Source: Desulfotomaculum nigrificans DSM 574
GTDB taxonomy: Bacteria; Bacillota; Desulfotomaculia; Desulfotomaculales; Desulfotomaculaceae
Assembly: GCF_000189755.2 (NCBI RefSeq)
Contig: NZ_KI912183.1
Coordinates: 560,257-624,256, forward strand
Reading direction: 5' to 3'
DNA: 64,000 nucleotides
Part shown: positions 18,016-27,259 of the stretch, piece after piece
Position numbering within the stretch: position 1 is the first letter of the stretch
How the letters are laid out: each line of letters begins with the position of its first letter
Program-made: the position numbers and the translations under genes
The notes under the pieces: generated by a model
What the model was told of the DNA's origin: nothing
Seen by the model: only the letters and a program-made list of their open reading frames with translations
The model's database searches: none

Positions 18016-18245
18016 TAAAGTCTCCCTTCGTAAGAAATTATTGAGAAAAGCAGGCATTGACTGACTGTCCAGCTATAAACGAGTTGTTTATACAAAGATA
18101 AGTCTTCGTGCTCTGAAGGCACACTTATTTGTGCTTGAAAGGACAGTCTACACATATAAAAATACGGTCTGCTCCCAAAGGAACAGCGCACTCACCTCCA
18201 CGTGATTTGTAGTTGCCTGTTATCTCAATAAGATAGTTTTAAAAC
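18016..18245 (-). ncRNA. Candidate IS110 bridge RNA region
   Basis: About 230 noncoding bases lie upstream of the transposase start, where bridge RNAs are found in the IS110 subgroup. Small hairpins are visible, such as GTGC/GCAC around 18110-18123 and CACTTATTTGTG around 18121-18132. Location and size fit, but the fold and the target/donor guide loops were not modelled. Confidence 0.4.
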
Positions 18246-18249
18246 AAAA

Positions 18250-18294
18250 CAAGCTCATAGGCAACGTTTCATTCCGTTTTGTGCCTTGAGCTTG
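18250..18294. repeat. Inverted repeat before DUF3147 copy 2
   Basis: CAAGCTCATAGGCA (18250-18263) pairs with TGCCTTGAGCTTG (18282-18294), differing by one extra base, around an 18-base loop. It lies directly before the ribosome site of DUF3147 copy 2 and could be an IS end structure, an attenuator or an old intergenic terminator. Confidence 0.5.
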
Positions 18295-18314
18295 CGAAAG
18301 GAATGGTTATAAAA

Positions 18315-18701
18315 ATGAAAAAACTTGCTATTGATTTAATCGTTAGGTTTATATTTGGGGGCTTAGCGGTGGCCATTTGCTATATTTTTTTAATAATGAT
18401 TCCATGGAAAAGCTTTGCTGGTATTTTTGCCGCCTTTCCGGCAGTTATGATTTCCGCTGTGATTCTGGCGGGAGTGGAAAAAGGCAGCCGCACTGCTGCC
18501 GATATAGCCTTTGGTGCCGTAGCTGGAATGATTGGAGGACTGGTATGTGTTACTACCACTTTAGTAGCTTTGAATACTTCACATGAAGTAGTTTGGTCTA
18601 TTTTTATAGGTTTAATATCTTGGTTTATTAGTTCAGCTATCACTTTTAAAATTATGAAAAAGATAAAATACCGACCAATAACTTCTAAAGCAAATGATTA
18701 G
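18315..18701 (+). CDS. DUF3147 family membrane protein (copy 2)
   Basis: 128 aa with about four membrane segments. It shares RFIFGGLAVA and GIFAAFPAVMISAV with copy 1, with a longer charged tail (KKIKYRP...). ATG at 18315 is taken because GAAAGGA lies 12 bases upstream; ATG at 18303 touches that site. Its original promoter may lie beyond the IS110 element, so expression may be altered. Function unknown. Confidence 0.75.
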   Translation: MKKLAIDLIVRFIFGGLAVAICYIFLIMIPWKSFAGIFAAFPAVMISAVILAGVEKGSRTAADIAFGAVAGMIGGLVCVTTTLVALNTSHEVVWSIFIGLISWFISSAITFKIMKKIKYRPITSKAND

Positions 18702-18716
18702 ATGTTAACGTTACAG

Positions 18717-18742
18717 GTTGCAGTTTAACTGCAGCTTTTTTT
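18717..18742 (+). terminator. Terminator after DUF3147 copy 2
   Basis: GTTGCAG and CTGCAGC form a 7-bp stem around TTTAA, followed by seven T residues. Confidence 0.85.
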
Positions 18743-18826
18743 ATTTGCCCCATTGAAGATTTACATCCTGGCTATTATAATTCCATCAAGGTGATTAGCT
18801 AGGATCAGCAAGTGGGGGTGATTTTT

Positions 18827-20188
18827 GTGCTGCCCTTAGACATAGTTTCCGCCATTTTGGATTCAGTCCAAGAGGCCATAGAAATTACAGACCGCGATGG
18901 AAATATTATTTATGTTAACCCAGCCTTTTGCCGTATTACTGGTATTCCCTTTGCTCAGCGTACCCGGGAGAACATATTTAATATAAGTCCTGATGGTGCT
19001 CTGGCCTTGGCTTTAAAAACAGGTAAACCTGTAAGCGGTCACCGGACTAAAGTTGGCGGCAGTAACGCCGAAGTAATCTCTAACGCTGTTCCTATCCTGG
19101 TGGATAATCAAATAGTCGGCGCTATCGTTATTTTTCAACATATTACTGATGTAATTAAATTGCTTGAGGAATTACGACAAAGTACCAATATCATCAGGAA
19201 CCTGTCGGACAAGTTTGGTCAGGTAACCCAAGGTAAATATACCTTTGAACATATCATCGGCAGCAGCCGAAGTATTAGAGAATGTATCAAAACTGCCCAA
19301 ATGGCAGCCAGTAGTAATAGCACTGTGTTACTTTTGGGAGAGACCGGCACCGGTAAGGAACTTTTTGCCCATGCTATCCATAATGCAAGTCCCCGTAAAG
19401 ATAATCCCTTCATCACCATTAATTGTGCCGCTATACCCGATGCCCTATTAGAAAGCGAATTATTTGGACATGTCAAGGGTGCCTTTACCGGGGCCATCAA
19501 AGAGAAGATTGGTAAGTTTGAACTGGCCCACTCGGGTACACTGTTTTTAGATGAAATTGGGGACATGAACCTATTACTGCAAGCTAAACTATTGCGGGTT
19601 TTACAGGAACGGGAATTTGAAAGAGTGGGTAGCAATCAGACTATAACCATTGATGTACGGGTAATAGCTGCCACAAACCGTAATCTGCGACAACTGGTAC
19701 GGGAAGGAAAGTTCAGAGAAGATCTCTTTTATCGCTTAAATGTAGTGGAAATAAATCTACCACCCCTGAGGGAACATACCGAAGACTTGTTAGATTTGGC
19801 CAACCATTTTATCATTAAATTAAACCGAAAATTAGGGAAAAAGGTTACTGGCATCACATCGGAGGCACTGGCAGCACTGCATAATTATAATTGGCCCGGT
19901 AACATCAGGGAATTACAGAATATAATGGAACGGGTGATGTTATCCTTAGAAAACCAGCAAGTAACATTACAAGACCTGGCACCCCACTTGGGTATAAATA
20001 TAAACCCATTAACTCAAACTGAAGAAATGGAATTATTACCTTTAGACAAGGTGGAACAAATTATGATTCAACGGGCCCTTAATAAATTCGGATCCAGTGT
20101 GGAGGGTAAAAAGGAGGCAGCCAAGTTCCTCAATATTTCTTTGGCTACCCTTTATAATAAGATTAAAAAATACAAGATTAATTTCTAA
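18827..20188 (+). CDS. PAS-domain sigma-54 transcriptional activator
   Basis: 453 aa enhancer-binding protein. Residues 1-115 form a PAS sensor (EAIEITDRDGNIIYVNPAFC). The AAA+ domain has LGETGTGKE (Walker A), the sigma-54 contact loop GAFTGA and LFLDEIGD (Walker B). A Fis-type helix-turn-helix ends it (AAKFLNISLATLYNKIKK). There is no receiver domain, so it senses a ligand or redox state directly. GTG at 18827 follows GGGGGTGA by 7 bases. A sigma-54 promoter stands 200 bases downstream before the fumarase genes, so the likely target is the C4-dicarboxylate operon. Confidence 0.93.
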   Translation: MLPLDIVSAILDSVQEAIEITDRDGNIIYVNPAFCRITGIPFAQRTRENIFNISPDGALALALKTGKPVSGHRTKVGGSNAEVISNAVPILVDNQIVGAIVIFQHITDVIKLLEELRQSTNIIRNLSDKFGQVTQGKYTFEHIIGSSRSIRECIKTAQMAASSNSTVLLLGETGTGKELFAHAIHNASPRKDNPFITINCAAIPDALLESELFGHVKGAFTGAIKEKIGKFELAHSGTLFLDEIGDMNLLLQAKLLRVLQEREFERVGSNQTITIDVRVIAATNRNLRQLVREGKFREDLFYRLNVVEINLPPLREHTEDLLDLANHFIIKLNRKLGKKVTGITSEALAALHNYNWPGNIRELQNIMERVMLSLENQQVTLQDLAPHLGININPLTQTEEMELLPLDKVEQIMIQRALNKFGSSVEGKKEAAKFLNISLATLYNKIKKYKINF

Positions 20189-20230
20189 TAGCTAGAATAA
20201 TTATAAATTTTAGAATACGTCTTTACTACA

Positions 20231-20258
20231 TAACCCCGGAAATTCGGGGTTATTATTT
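20231..20258 (+). terminator. Terminator after the sigma-54 activator
   Basis: TAACCCCG and CGGGGTTA form an 8-bp stem around GAAATT, followed by TTATTT. Confidence 0.8.
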
Positions 20259-20293
20259 AATTTTTAGAAATCAAGGAATTATAATAAACATGT

Positions 20294-20345
20294 ATAGGAA
20301 ATCTGTTATTATAAATAATGGCAGTTAACATCAAATATTTCCTAT
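20294..20345. promoter_or_regulatory. Candidate activator-binding inverted repeat
   Basis: ATAGGAAAT (20294-20302) and its exact inverse ATTTCCTAT (20337-20345) stand 45-96 bases before the sigma-54 promoter, a plausible upstream site for the PAS activator. The match to that protein is inferred from position only. Confidence 0.45.
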
Positions 20346-20389
20346 GTTCTTAGCAGTTTGCCACCAGTCTTTTAAGGTATTATACTCCA

Positions 20390-20405
20390 TGGCACATATA
20401 TTGCA
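20390..20405 (+). promoter_or_regulatory. Sigma-54 (-24/-12) promoter of fumarase operon
   Basis: TGGCAC, five bases, TTGCA gives the standard TGGCAC-N5-TTGCW -24/-12 element, about 50 bases before the fumarase coding region. It requires an enhancer-binding activator, and one is coded just upstream. Confidence 0.9.
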
Positions 20406-20457
20406 TGTGGTGTAAGTCAAAAACTAAATTTACTATTTTGCAAGGAGGGTGCTTACG

Positions 20458-21300
20458 ATTAAAAGTATTGACTGTCAAGTAATTATTTCGCAAGTGGCCA
20501 GGCTATGTCAGGAAGCCAATTATAAACTGGGTAGTGACGTGCTGGGCAGCTTTAAAAAAGCCTCTACCACCGAGGTATCCCAAAGCGGTAAAGAGATTTT
20601 AAATATACTGGTGGAGAACGCCAATATTGCTGCCACAGAATCAATTCCCATTTGTCAGGATACCGGTGTGGCTGTGGTTTTTGTAGAACTGGGACAGGAT
20701 GTGCACATTGTTAACGGAGATTTAAATGAGGCCATTAATGAGGGGGTCCGCAAAGGATATACTGAGGGATACCTCAGGAAATCCATGGTGGGGCATCCCT
20801 TGGAGCGGGTTAACACTGGGGATAATACACCGGCAGTTATACATACCACCATAGTACCCGGCGACAAGCTAAAAATAACTGTGGCCCCCAAAGGCGGCGG
20901 TAGCGAAAACATGAGTGCCTTAAAAATGCTAAAACCGGCCGAAGGGGTGGAAGGGGTCAAACAATTTGTTTTAGATACAGTCAGAAACGCCGGTCCCAAT
21001 CCATGTCCTCCTTTAATTATCGGTGTAGGTATCGGGGGAACCATGGAAAAGTGTGCCCTGTTAGCTAAGGAAGCGCTGCTAAGACCAGTGGGTCAACCAA
21101 ACAAACTACCCGATATTGCCCGTTTGGAGCAAGAACTATTGGAAAAGATCAATAAACTTGGCATCGGGCCTTCCGGATTGGGCGGTATAACCACGGCGGT
21201 AGCTGTTCATATTGAGATTTTCGGTTGTCATATAGCCAGCCTGCCAGTGGCCGTAAATATTAATTGCCATGCAGCCAGACATAAATTTGTTGAATTATAG
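20458..21300 (+). CDS. fumA: Fumarate hydratase class I, alpha subunit (TtdA-like)
   Basis: N-terminal half of the [4Fe-4S] fumarase, split into two genes as in many anaerobes. Cysteines lie in PICQDTGVA, PNPCPPL and NINCHAARH, the presumed cluster ligands. The frame opens at GTG 20449, but that codon abuts the strong AAGGAGG site; an ATT at 20458, nine bases after it, gives the N-terminus expected for the family (a short M-K-x-I-D opening) and I favour it. No other usual start codon exists nearby. 280 aa. The beta subunit gene lies 500 bases away across an IS-like remnant. Confidence 0.88.
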   Translation: MKSIDCQVIISQVARLCQEANYKLGSDVLGSFKKASTTEVSQSGKEILNILVENANIAATESIPICQDTGVAVVFVELGQDVHIVNGDLNEAINEGVRKGYTEGYLRKSMVGHPLERVNTGDNTPAVIHTTIVPGDKLKITVAPKGGGSENMSALKMLKPAEGVEGVKQFVLDTVRNAGPNPCPPLIIGVGIGGTMEKCALLAKEALLRPVGQPNKLPDIARLEQELLEKINKLGIGPSGLGGITTAVAVHIEIFGCHIASLPVAVNINCHAARHKFVEL

Positions 21301-21309
21301 GAGCATTCC

Positions 21310-21700
21310 TGTAATGAAACAAACTGATCTTTGATAAAAGAAGTACCTCACGGTAGAATTGGAATGTGCATCAGGCCAGAAGCACAAAATTCCAAATCTA
21401 CGGAGGTACCTAACATGAAGTATAGCCAAAATTCGAAGATTATGCAAATTATAGAAAACACGTTGGTAAAACGAGCAGGGATTAGTCAGATTGAATAACA
21501 TCCATAAGGGCACAGACCCAGCATAGGAGCATTACTGCCATCCACCTCATGGGCAGGCAGAACGAAGAAATTTAGGGCTATGACCATGTGAGATATGGGA
21601 GGGTACGCCGCCGGAGAGTATGTGGATTCCAATGGCCGCAATAACTTGAAAAGGACGCAGTTTTATTGGTATACACATTCACATCTATAATAATACATTA
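21310..21700 (+). mobile_element. Probable IS remnant between fumarase subunit genes
   Basis: The stretch has no intact gene. A short frame from ATG 21415 (MKYSQNSKIMQIIENTL) resembles the opening of a second type of IS110 transposase, then breaks off after about 27 codons. A long hairpin stands just before it. The remainder, to about 21700, has no frame I recognise. Assignment to IS110 is tentative, and the ends are approximate. Confidence 0.45.
21343..21410. repeat. Long imperfect hairpin in the IS remnant
   Basis: GTACCTC (21343-21349) pairs with GAGGTAC (21403-21409) and the stem continues inward as CGGTAGA/TCTACG, GGAAT/ATTCC and GTGC/GCAC with a few bulges, about 25 pairs in all, around a 12-base loop. 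This is a stable RNA structure at the leader position of the truncated transposase frame. Confidence 0.7.
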
Positions 21701-21800
21701 ATGTAAAACTTGCCCATAAAGCTTGTTTTTGAAAATGTGAAAATCTAAGATCCAGCGAGATATCTTTAGAAAATGCAAGATTATAGAGGGAGGAGAAGAA

Positions 21801-22355
21801 GTGACGAGAGTTAGTTTAACCACCCCACTTTCTAATGAAGTTGTAGCTAATTTACGCATCGGACAACAGGTCTCCATTAGCGGGGTGATCTATACCGCTC
21901 GTGATGCAGCCCATAAACGACTGGTTGAGTTACTGGATAAAGGGGCGGAACTGCCAATAGATCTAAATGGCCAAATTATTTATTATGTGGGCCCGGCACC
22001 GGCGCCGCCGGGTCGCGTGATTGGTTCCGCCGGCCCCACCACGGCGGGCCGCATGGATGCTTACGCGCCCCGGTTAATTGCCAAAGGTTTAAAGGGCATG
22101 ATTGGTAAAGGAGCTCGTTCAGAAGCAGTGATAGAGGCTATGAAGAAATATAAGGCAGTTTATTTTGCGGCCATTGGCGGAGCTGCTGCCCTTATTTCTA
22201 AGTGTATTGTTGAGGCTGAAGTGGTGGCTTACCCCGAACTTGGTCCCGAGGCCATTTACCGCATGGTGGTAAAGGATTTTCCCGCCATTGTGGTTAACGA
22301 TGCCTTTGGTGGGGACCTTTATCAAGAAGGAAGAAAACTTTATGCCGGGGAGTAA
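21801..22355 (+). CDS. fumB: Fumarate hydratase class I, beta subunit (TtdB-like)
   Basis: 184 aa C-terminal half of the iron-sulfur fumarase. Typical are GPTTAGRMDAYAPRLI and GAAALISKCI, the substrate-binding part, and the lone Cys. GTG at 21801 follows GGGAGGAG. Together with the alpha subunit it hydrates fumarate to malate, next to fumarate reductase and malate dehydrogenase genes. The separation from the alpha gene by a remnant is unusual, since the pair normally overlap or abut. Confidence 0.92.
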   Translation: MTRVSLTTPLSNEVVANLRIGQQVSISGVIYTARDAAHKRLVELLDKGAELPIDLNGQIIYYVGPAPAPPGRVIGSAGPTTAGRMDAYAPRLIAKGLKGMIGKGARSEAVIEAMKKYKAVYFAAIGGAAALISKCIVEAEVVAYPELGPEAIYRMVVKDFPAIVVNDAFGGDLYQEGRKLYAGE

Positions 22356-22384
22356 ACTTCTTTTTTAAAAGAAGTTACTCCCGG
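22345..22384 (+). terminator. Stem-loop overlapping the end of the fumarase beta gene
   Basis: CCGGGGAGTAAACTTCTTTT pairs with AAAAGAAGTTACTCCCGG, 18 pairs with two single-base bulges, and includes the stop codon. No T run follows it, so it may serve as RNA protection rather than termination. Confidence 0.5.
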
Positions 22385-22550
22385 TTACATGTTAGCTAGC
22401 GAACTGGATTTATCAATTGTAGTTTAATGGGGAATAGTCTACATAAATTACAGAATAATCGCATAATAATGTAAATTTCGTTTTGTATATTGTATACATT
22501 AAATTAAGAAATTAATTTAGTCTAATTGGGAAGGGAAGGGGAGGAACGGA

Positions 22551-22832
22551 ATGGAAAAGCTTAAACGTGATGTAGAGGATTGCAAAATTATTGACAATCC
22601 TTCTTTAGCGGAACTTAGGCAGTTGGCCACCCATAAGGAAAGAACTACCAAGTACGGTAGTGCCAGTTATATTTCCCGCATGAAAAATCGCAGTGCTAAA
22701 GCCACTTATATCGTAACTGCCGAGGGGTTTCAGTTGGGTGTAGATCAACAGGGGATGCCCCCGGAACAGGCCTTAAGCCTGTCCGCCGAAGTACACCGAT
22801 TTTTAAAAGATGTTGAATCATCAAACCATTAG
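22551..22832 (+). CDS. Hypothetical protein, 93 aa
   Basis: A soluble, charged protein without a family I can name. It begins MEKLKRDVEDC, has a basic middle (KNRSAKATYIVT) and ends with an acidic helix. A strong GGGGAGGAAC site precedes ATG. It lies alone between the fumarase and the sdh/frd genes on the same strand with 90-base gaps, so it may be co-expressed with them. The two cysteine/histidine positions do not suggest a metal site. Confidence 0.55.
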   Translation: MEKLKRDVEDCKIIDNPSLAELRQLATHKERTTKYGSASYISRMKNRSAKATYIVTAEGFQLGVDQQGMPPEQALSLSAEVHRFLKDVESSNH

Positions 22833-22922
22833 TTATTTGTGTCTTAAATTTACCGAATAGTAAAATAAAATATACAAATATGAAATGTTAGATAAATTGT
22901 AGTATACAGAAAGGGGATAGGT

Positions 22923-23558
22923 ATGGAGGCGCAAAAGTTACTTACCAAAAATCCTCGGGCGGAACTTTATTATGACCTAATCGAACTATTTACCGGTTTG
23001 TCACTGGTAGCCTTTTTATGGACCCATATGATCTTTGTGGCCACCATTTTACTGGGTGCTGATATTTACAATAAGCTGGCTGCCGGATTGGATAAGTATT
23101 ATCTTTCCTACGTAGGTATACCTATCATTATTGCCATTGCCATTCTACACGTATTATCTGCGGGACGCCGCATTCCCACCAGGTATCAGGAACAAAAAAT
23201 TATTTGGCGGCACGCCAAGATGATTAAAGGCACCGATACCTGGATTTGGGTCTTTCAAGTAATAACTGGAGTTAGCATCCTAGTCCTGGCCGCCATTCAT
23301 ATATTCATTATTTTAAGTCAATGGCCTATTGAGGCAAATATTAGCACCCAACGGATGAAAGAATTTCTCTGGTTTTACTTGATTTTGCTGTTGTTGGGCG
23401 AATATCATGCTGGTTTTGGCCTTTACCGGCAATTTGTTAAATGGGGCTGGTTCCCCCGCAAATCTCTGGGATATGTAACTAAATGCATTACAGTTATCAT
23501 CTTGGCTTTGGGCTTTGCCGCCCTGTGGGTGTTTAATACTATGGGAGGTGCCCTATGA
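22923..23558 (+). CDS. sdhC: Succinate dehydrogenase/fumarate reductase cytochrome b subunit
   Basis: 211 aa, five hydrophobic segments, like the diheme FrdC of epsilon-proteobacteria and Bacillus. Candidate axial heme histidines are H35, H76, H126 and H162, in WTHMIF, AILHVL, AAIHIF and GEYHAGFG; their spacing matches the four-ligand pattern. It anchors the flavoprotein and passes electrons between menaquinone and the cluster subunit. ATG at 22923 follows AAAGGGGATAG. The next gene overlaps its stop by 4 bases. Confidence 0.9.
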   Translation: MEAQKLLTKNPRAELYYDLIELFTGLSLVAFLWTHMIFVATILLGADIYNKLAAGLDKYYLSYVGIPIIIAIAILHVLSAGRRIPTRYQEQKIIWRHAKMIKGTDTWIWVFQVITGVSILVLAAIHIFIILSQWPIEANISTQRMKEFLWFYLILLLLGEYHAGFGLYRQFVKWGWFPRKSLGYVTKCITVIILALGFAALWVFNTMGGAL

Positions 23559-25372
23559 GTAACTATCAAATTATCACCACTGATGTCTTAATTGTCGGTG
23601 CCGGTCTGGCTGGAGAAAGGACTGCCATTGAGACTGCCAGTCATGGCCTTGAATGTATTATTTTAAGCCTAGTGCCGCCCCGCCGCTCCCATAGTACTGC
23701 CGCCCAGGGGGGTATGCAGGCCTCTTTGGGCAACTGTGCTATGGGTGAGGGTGATAATCCGGATATTCACTTTGCTGATACGGTCAAAGGTTCCGACTGG
23801 GGATGTGACCAAGATGTAGCCCGAATGTTTGTAGAAACTGTACCCATCGCCGTAAGGCAAATGGCCCATTGGGGGGTGCCCTGGAACCGGGTAGTGGCGG
23901 GCAAGAAAAAATTGCCCGATGGTCGGATAATTGAAGACCCCAAGGATAAAGAGGGATTAATTACCGCCCGTGATTTCGGTGGTACCGCCAAATGGCGCAC
24001 CTGTTATACCTCTGACGGCGCCGGACATACATTGCAATATGCCATGGACAGCGTGGTAATTAAGATGGGCATTACTGTGCATGACCGTACCGAAGCAATT
24101 GCGGTAATTCATGACGGAGAGAAATGCCTGGGCATGGTGGTTCGCTGCCTACGTACTGGTGAACTACGGATTTACCTAGCCAAGGCTACGGTTATTGCCA
24201 CCGGTGGCTACGGGCGGTTATACGGAGCTTCCACCAACGCCATTATTAATGAAGGTAGCGGCATGTTTCTGGCTCTGGAAACAGGTTTGGTGCCGTTGGG
24301 AAATATGGAAGCAGTACAATTTCACCCCACCGGTATGGTACCTGTCTGGATATTAATTACCGAGGGAGCCCGGGGCGATGGGGGATACCTACTGGACAAG
24401 AACCACCACCGGTTTATGCCCGATTACGAACCGGTTAAAAAGGAACTGGCTTCCCGGGATGTTGTTTCCAGACGTATGATTCAACACATCCGTAAGGGTT
24501 ACGGGGTAGACAGTCCCCACGGTTCACACCTGTGGCTGGATATTCGTCACCTAGGAGCTAAACATATTAACACTAACCTGCGGGAGATTTCTAACATATG
24601 CCGGAACTTTAACGGCATTGACCCTGTGCATGACCTGATTCCGGTAAGGCCCACCCAGCACTATAGTATGGGCGGTGTGCGCACCAATAAAGATGGAGCC
24701 GCTTACGGACTGAAGGGACTTTTTGCGGTGGGTGAAGCTGCTTGCTGGGATTTACACGGATTTAACCGGCTGGGGGGCAATTCACTGGCAGAAACTATTG
24801 TTAGTGGCATGATTGTGGGGAAAAAGGTGGCAGAATACGCTCTGGGGGCAACGCTAAATTACAATTACTTTTTGGTACAGGGTTTTGCTGTACAGCAGCA
24901 AGAGAGAATTAATAAATTGATCAACAAAGACTATGGTAAAGAAAATGTTTATCATATACGCCGGGAAATGGAACAAACCTTAATGAATTATGTGGGCATT
25001 TTCCGCAACGGGCCTGATTTAGAGAAGGCTGTGGCTAAGTTACAAGAACTGTATCATCGCTCACTGCGTATTGGCTTGGTGTCCAGTGGTAAGTGGGCCA
25101 ACCCAGAATTGGCCAGCGCCCTACGCCTGCCCGGTATGCTAAAGCTGGCCACATGTATCGCTTATGGAGCCCTAAAACGTACCGAGAGCCGCGGCAGTCA
25201 CGCCAGGGAAGATTATCCTAAGCGGGACGATGTTAATTGGTTAAAACGAACCCTGGCCTACTGGCAGCCGGGCAACGATTTGCCCAGGTTGGAGTACGAA
25301 CCGGTAAAGATTACCGAATTGCCACCCGGTGACCGGGGTTACGGTGAATCCAGCGGACAAAATAAGAACTAA
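23555..25372 (+). CDS. sdhA: Succinate dehydrogenase/fumarate reductase flavoprotein subunit
   Basis: 605 aa. FAD-binding begins VLIVGAGLAGERTA; RRSHSTAAQGGMQ holds the histidine that carries covalent FAD. FHPTGMVP and the HYSMGGVRTN segment with the catalytic arginine region are in place. Couples succinate and fumarate with the membrane quinone pool. The 4-base ATGA overlap with sdhC shows tight coupling. Direction of use (reductase or dehydrogenase) cannot be told from sequence. Confidence 0.95.
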   Translation: MSNYQIITTDVLIVGAGLAGERTAIETASHGLECIILSLVPPRRSHSTAAQGGMQASLGNCAMGEGDNPDIHFADTVKGSDWGCDQDVARMFVETVPIAVRQMAHWGVPWNRVVAGKKKLPDGRIIEDPKDKEGLITARDFGGTAKWRTCYTSDGAGHTLQYAMDSVVIKMGITVHDRTEAIAVIHDGEKCLGMVVRCLRTGELRIYLAKATVIATGGYGRLYGASTNAIINEGSGMFLALETGLVPLGNMEAVQFHPTGMVPVWILITEGARGDGGYLLDKNHHRFMPDYEPVKKELASRDVVSRRMIQHIRKGYGVDSPHGSHLWLDIRHLGAKHINTNLREISNICRNFNGIDPVHDLIPVRPTQHYSMGGVRTNKDGAAYGLKGLFAVGEAACWDLHGFNRLGGNSLAETIVSGMIVGKKVAEYALGATLNYNYFLVQGFAVQQQERINKLINKDYGKENVYHIRREMEQTLMNYVGIFRNGPDLEKAVAKLQELYHRSLRIGLVSSGKWANPELASALRLPGMLKLATCIAYGALKRTESRGSHAREDYPKRDDVNWLKRTLAYWQPGNDLPRLEYEPVKITELPPGDRGYGESSGQNKN

Positions 25373-25387
25373 CTTAAGGAGGGCATC

Positions 25388-26116
25388 ATGAGTAGACAAC
25401 TTACTTTCAGTATATTCCGTTATAATCCCAATACTCCGGAAATTAAGCCATATATGCAGGAATATAAATTAACGGAATCAACGGGTATGACCATATTTGT
25501 GGCTCTGAACCAAATTCGGGAAGAGCAGGACCCCTCTCTGATGTTTGACTTTGTATGCCGGGCGGCCATTTGCGGGTCCTGTGCCATGGTCATTAACGGC
25601 AAACCCAGGCTCGCTTGTAAAACTCTCACTAAGGATTTGCCGGACACCATCACCCTTATGCCCCTGCCGGTATTTAAGCTGATTGGAGATCTTTCGGTGG
25701 ATACCGGTACCTGGTTTAGACATATGGCCTTAAAAACCGAGGCCTGGATTCATACGGAAAAGGAATTTGATCCCGGTGCTTTAGAAGAGCGCATGGATAA
25801 CGAAACAGCCTTAAAGATTTACGAAGCTGAGCGATGCATAGAATGCGGCTGTTGTATCGCCGGATGTGCCACTGCCAATATCAGAGAAGATTTCCTAGGA
25901 GCAGCCGGTATCAACCGGGTAGCCCGCTTTATGATGGATCCCCGCGATGAACGTTCGGATTGGCAGTATTTTGAGGTCATTGGTTCAGACGAAGGGGCCT
26001 TTGGTTGTATGGGGCTAATGGCCTGTGACGATAACTGTCCCATGGGTTTACCGCTACAAATGCAGCTAGCCTTTGTACGCCGGAAGATGGTCGTTGCCGG
26101 CTGGAAAAAACGGTAA
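25388..26116 (+). CDS. sdhB: Succinate dehydrogenase/fumarate reductase iron-sulfur subunit
   Basis: 242 aa electron-transfer subunit. Three cluster motifs appear: CRAAICGSCAMVINGKPRLAC for [2Fe-2S] (first Cys group, one extra residue apart from text shown), CIECGCCIAGC for [4Fe-4S] and CMGLMACDDNCPMG for the third cluster. ATG at 25388 follows AAGGAGGGCATC. It completes the CAB operon. Confidence 0.94.
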   Translation: MSRQLTFSIFRYNPNTPEIKPYMQEYKLTESTGMTIFVALNQIREEQDPSLMFDFVCRAAICGSCAMVINGKPRLACKTLTKDLPDTITLMPLPVFKLIGDLSVDTGTWFRHMALKTEAWIHTEKEFDPGALEERMDNETALKIYEAERCIECGCCIAGCATANIREDFLGAAGINRVARFMMDPRDERSDWQYFEVIGSDEGAFGCMGLMACDDNCPMGLPLQMQLAFVRRKMVVAGWKKR

Positions 26117-26216
26117 TGACAAAACATAATAGGTATAATAGGTATGGAAATTTACTCCAACGTAAATAATTATTTTTAGGCTTAATGCAGGTATATAAAC
26201 TATTTGTGCCGTATTA

Positions 26217-26240
26217 TTAAATGGTAATCTTACCACTTAA
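26217..26240. promoter_or_regulatory. Palindrome upstream of mdh
   Basis: TTAAATGGTAA-TC-TTACCACTTAA is an 11-bp inverted repeat with one mismatch, 55 bases before the mdh start. It looks like an operator, but the binding protein is unknown. Confidence 0.5.
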
Positions 26241-27224
<984 letters not shown>

Positions 27225-27228
27225 GCAT

Positions 27229-27259
27229 AAAAGCGTAGTGTTGAGCACTACGCTTTTTT
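27229..27259. terminator. Bidirectional terminator between mdh and usp
   Basis: AAAAGCGTAGTG and CACTACGCTTTT form a 12-bp stem around TTGAG, with T runs in both directions. The minus-strand stress-protein gene ends inside it. Confidence 0.9.

Larger units (their letters stand above)
16700..18249 (-). mobile_element. IS110-family insertion sequence (ends approximate)
   Basis: An IS110-type transposase plus a long noncoding leader, inserted between two DUF3147 genes. IS110 elements lack terminal inverted repeats and make little or no target duplication, so the ends cannot be set by eye; those given bracket the DUF3147 stop and the hairpin before copy 2. The transposase is full length, so the element may still be active. 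Confidence 0.8.

Noticed and set aside
22551-22832. N-terminal fragment of a PEP carboxykinase
   Set aside because: A faint resemblance to the start of some anaerobic carboxykinases came to mind, but I could not verify any catalytic motif.
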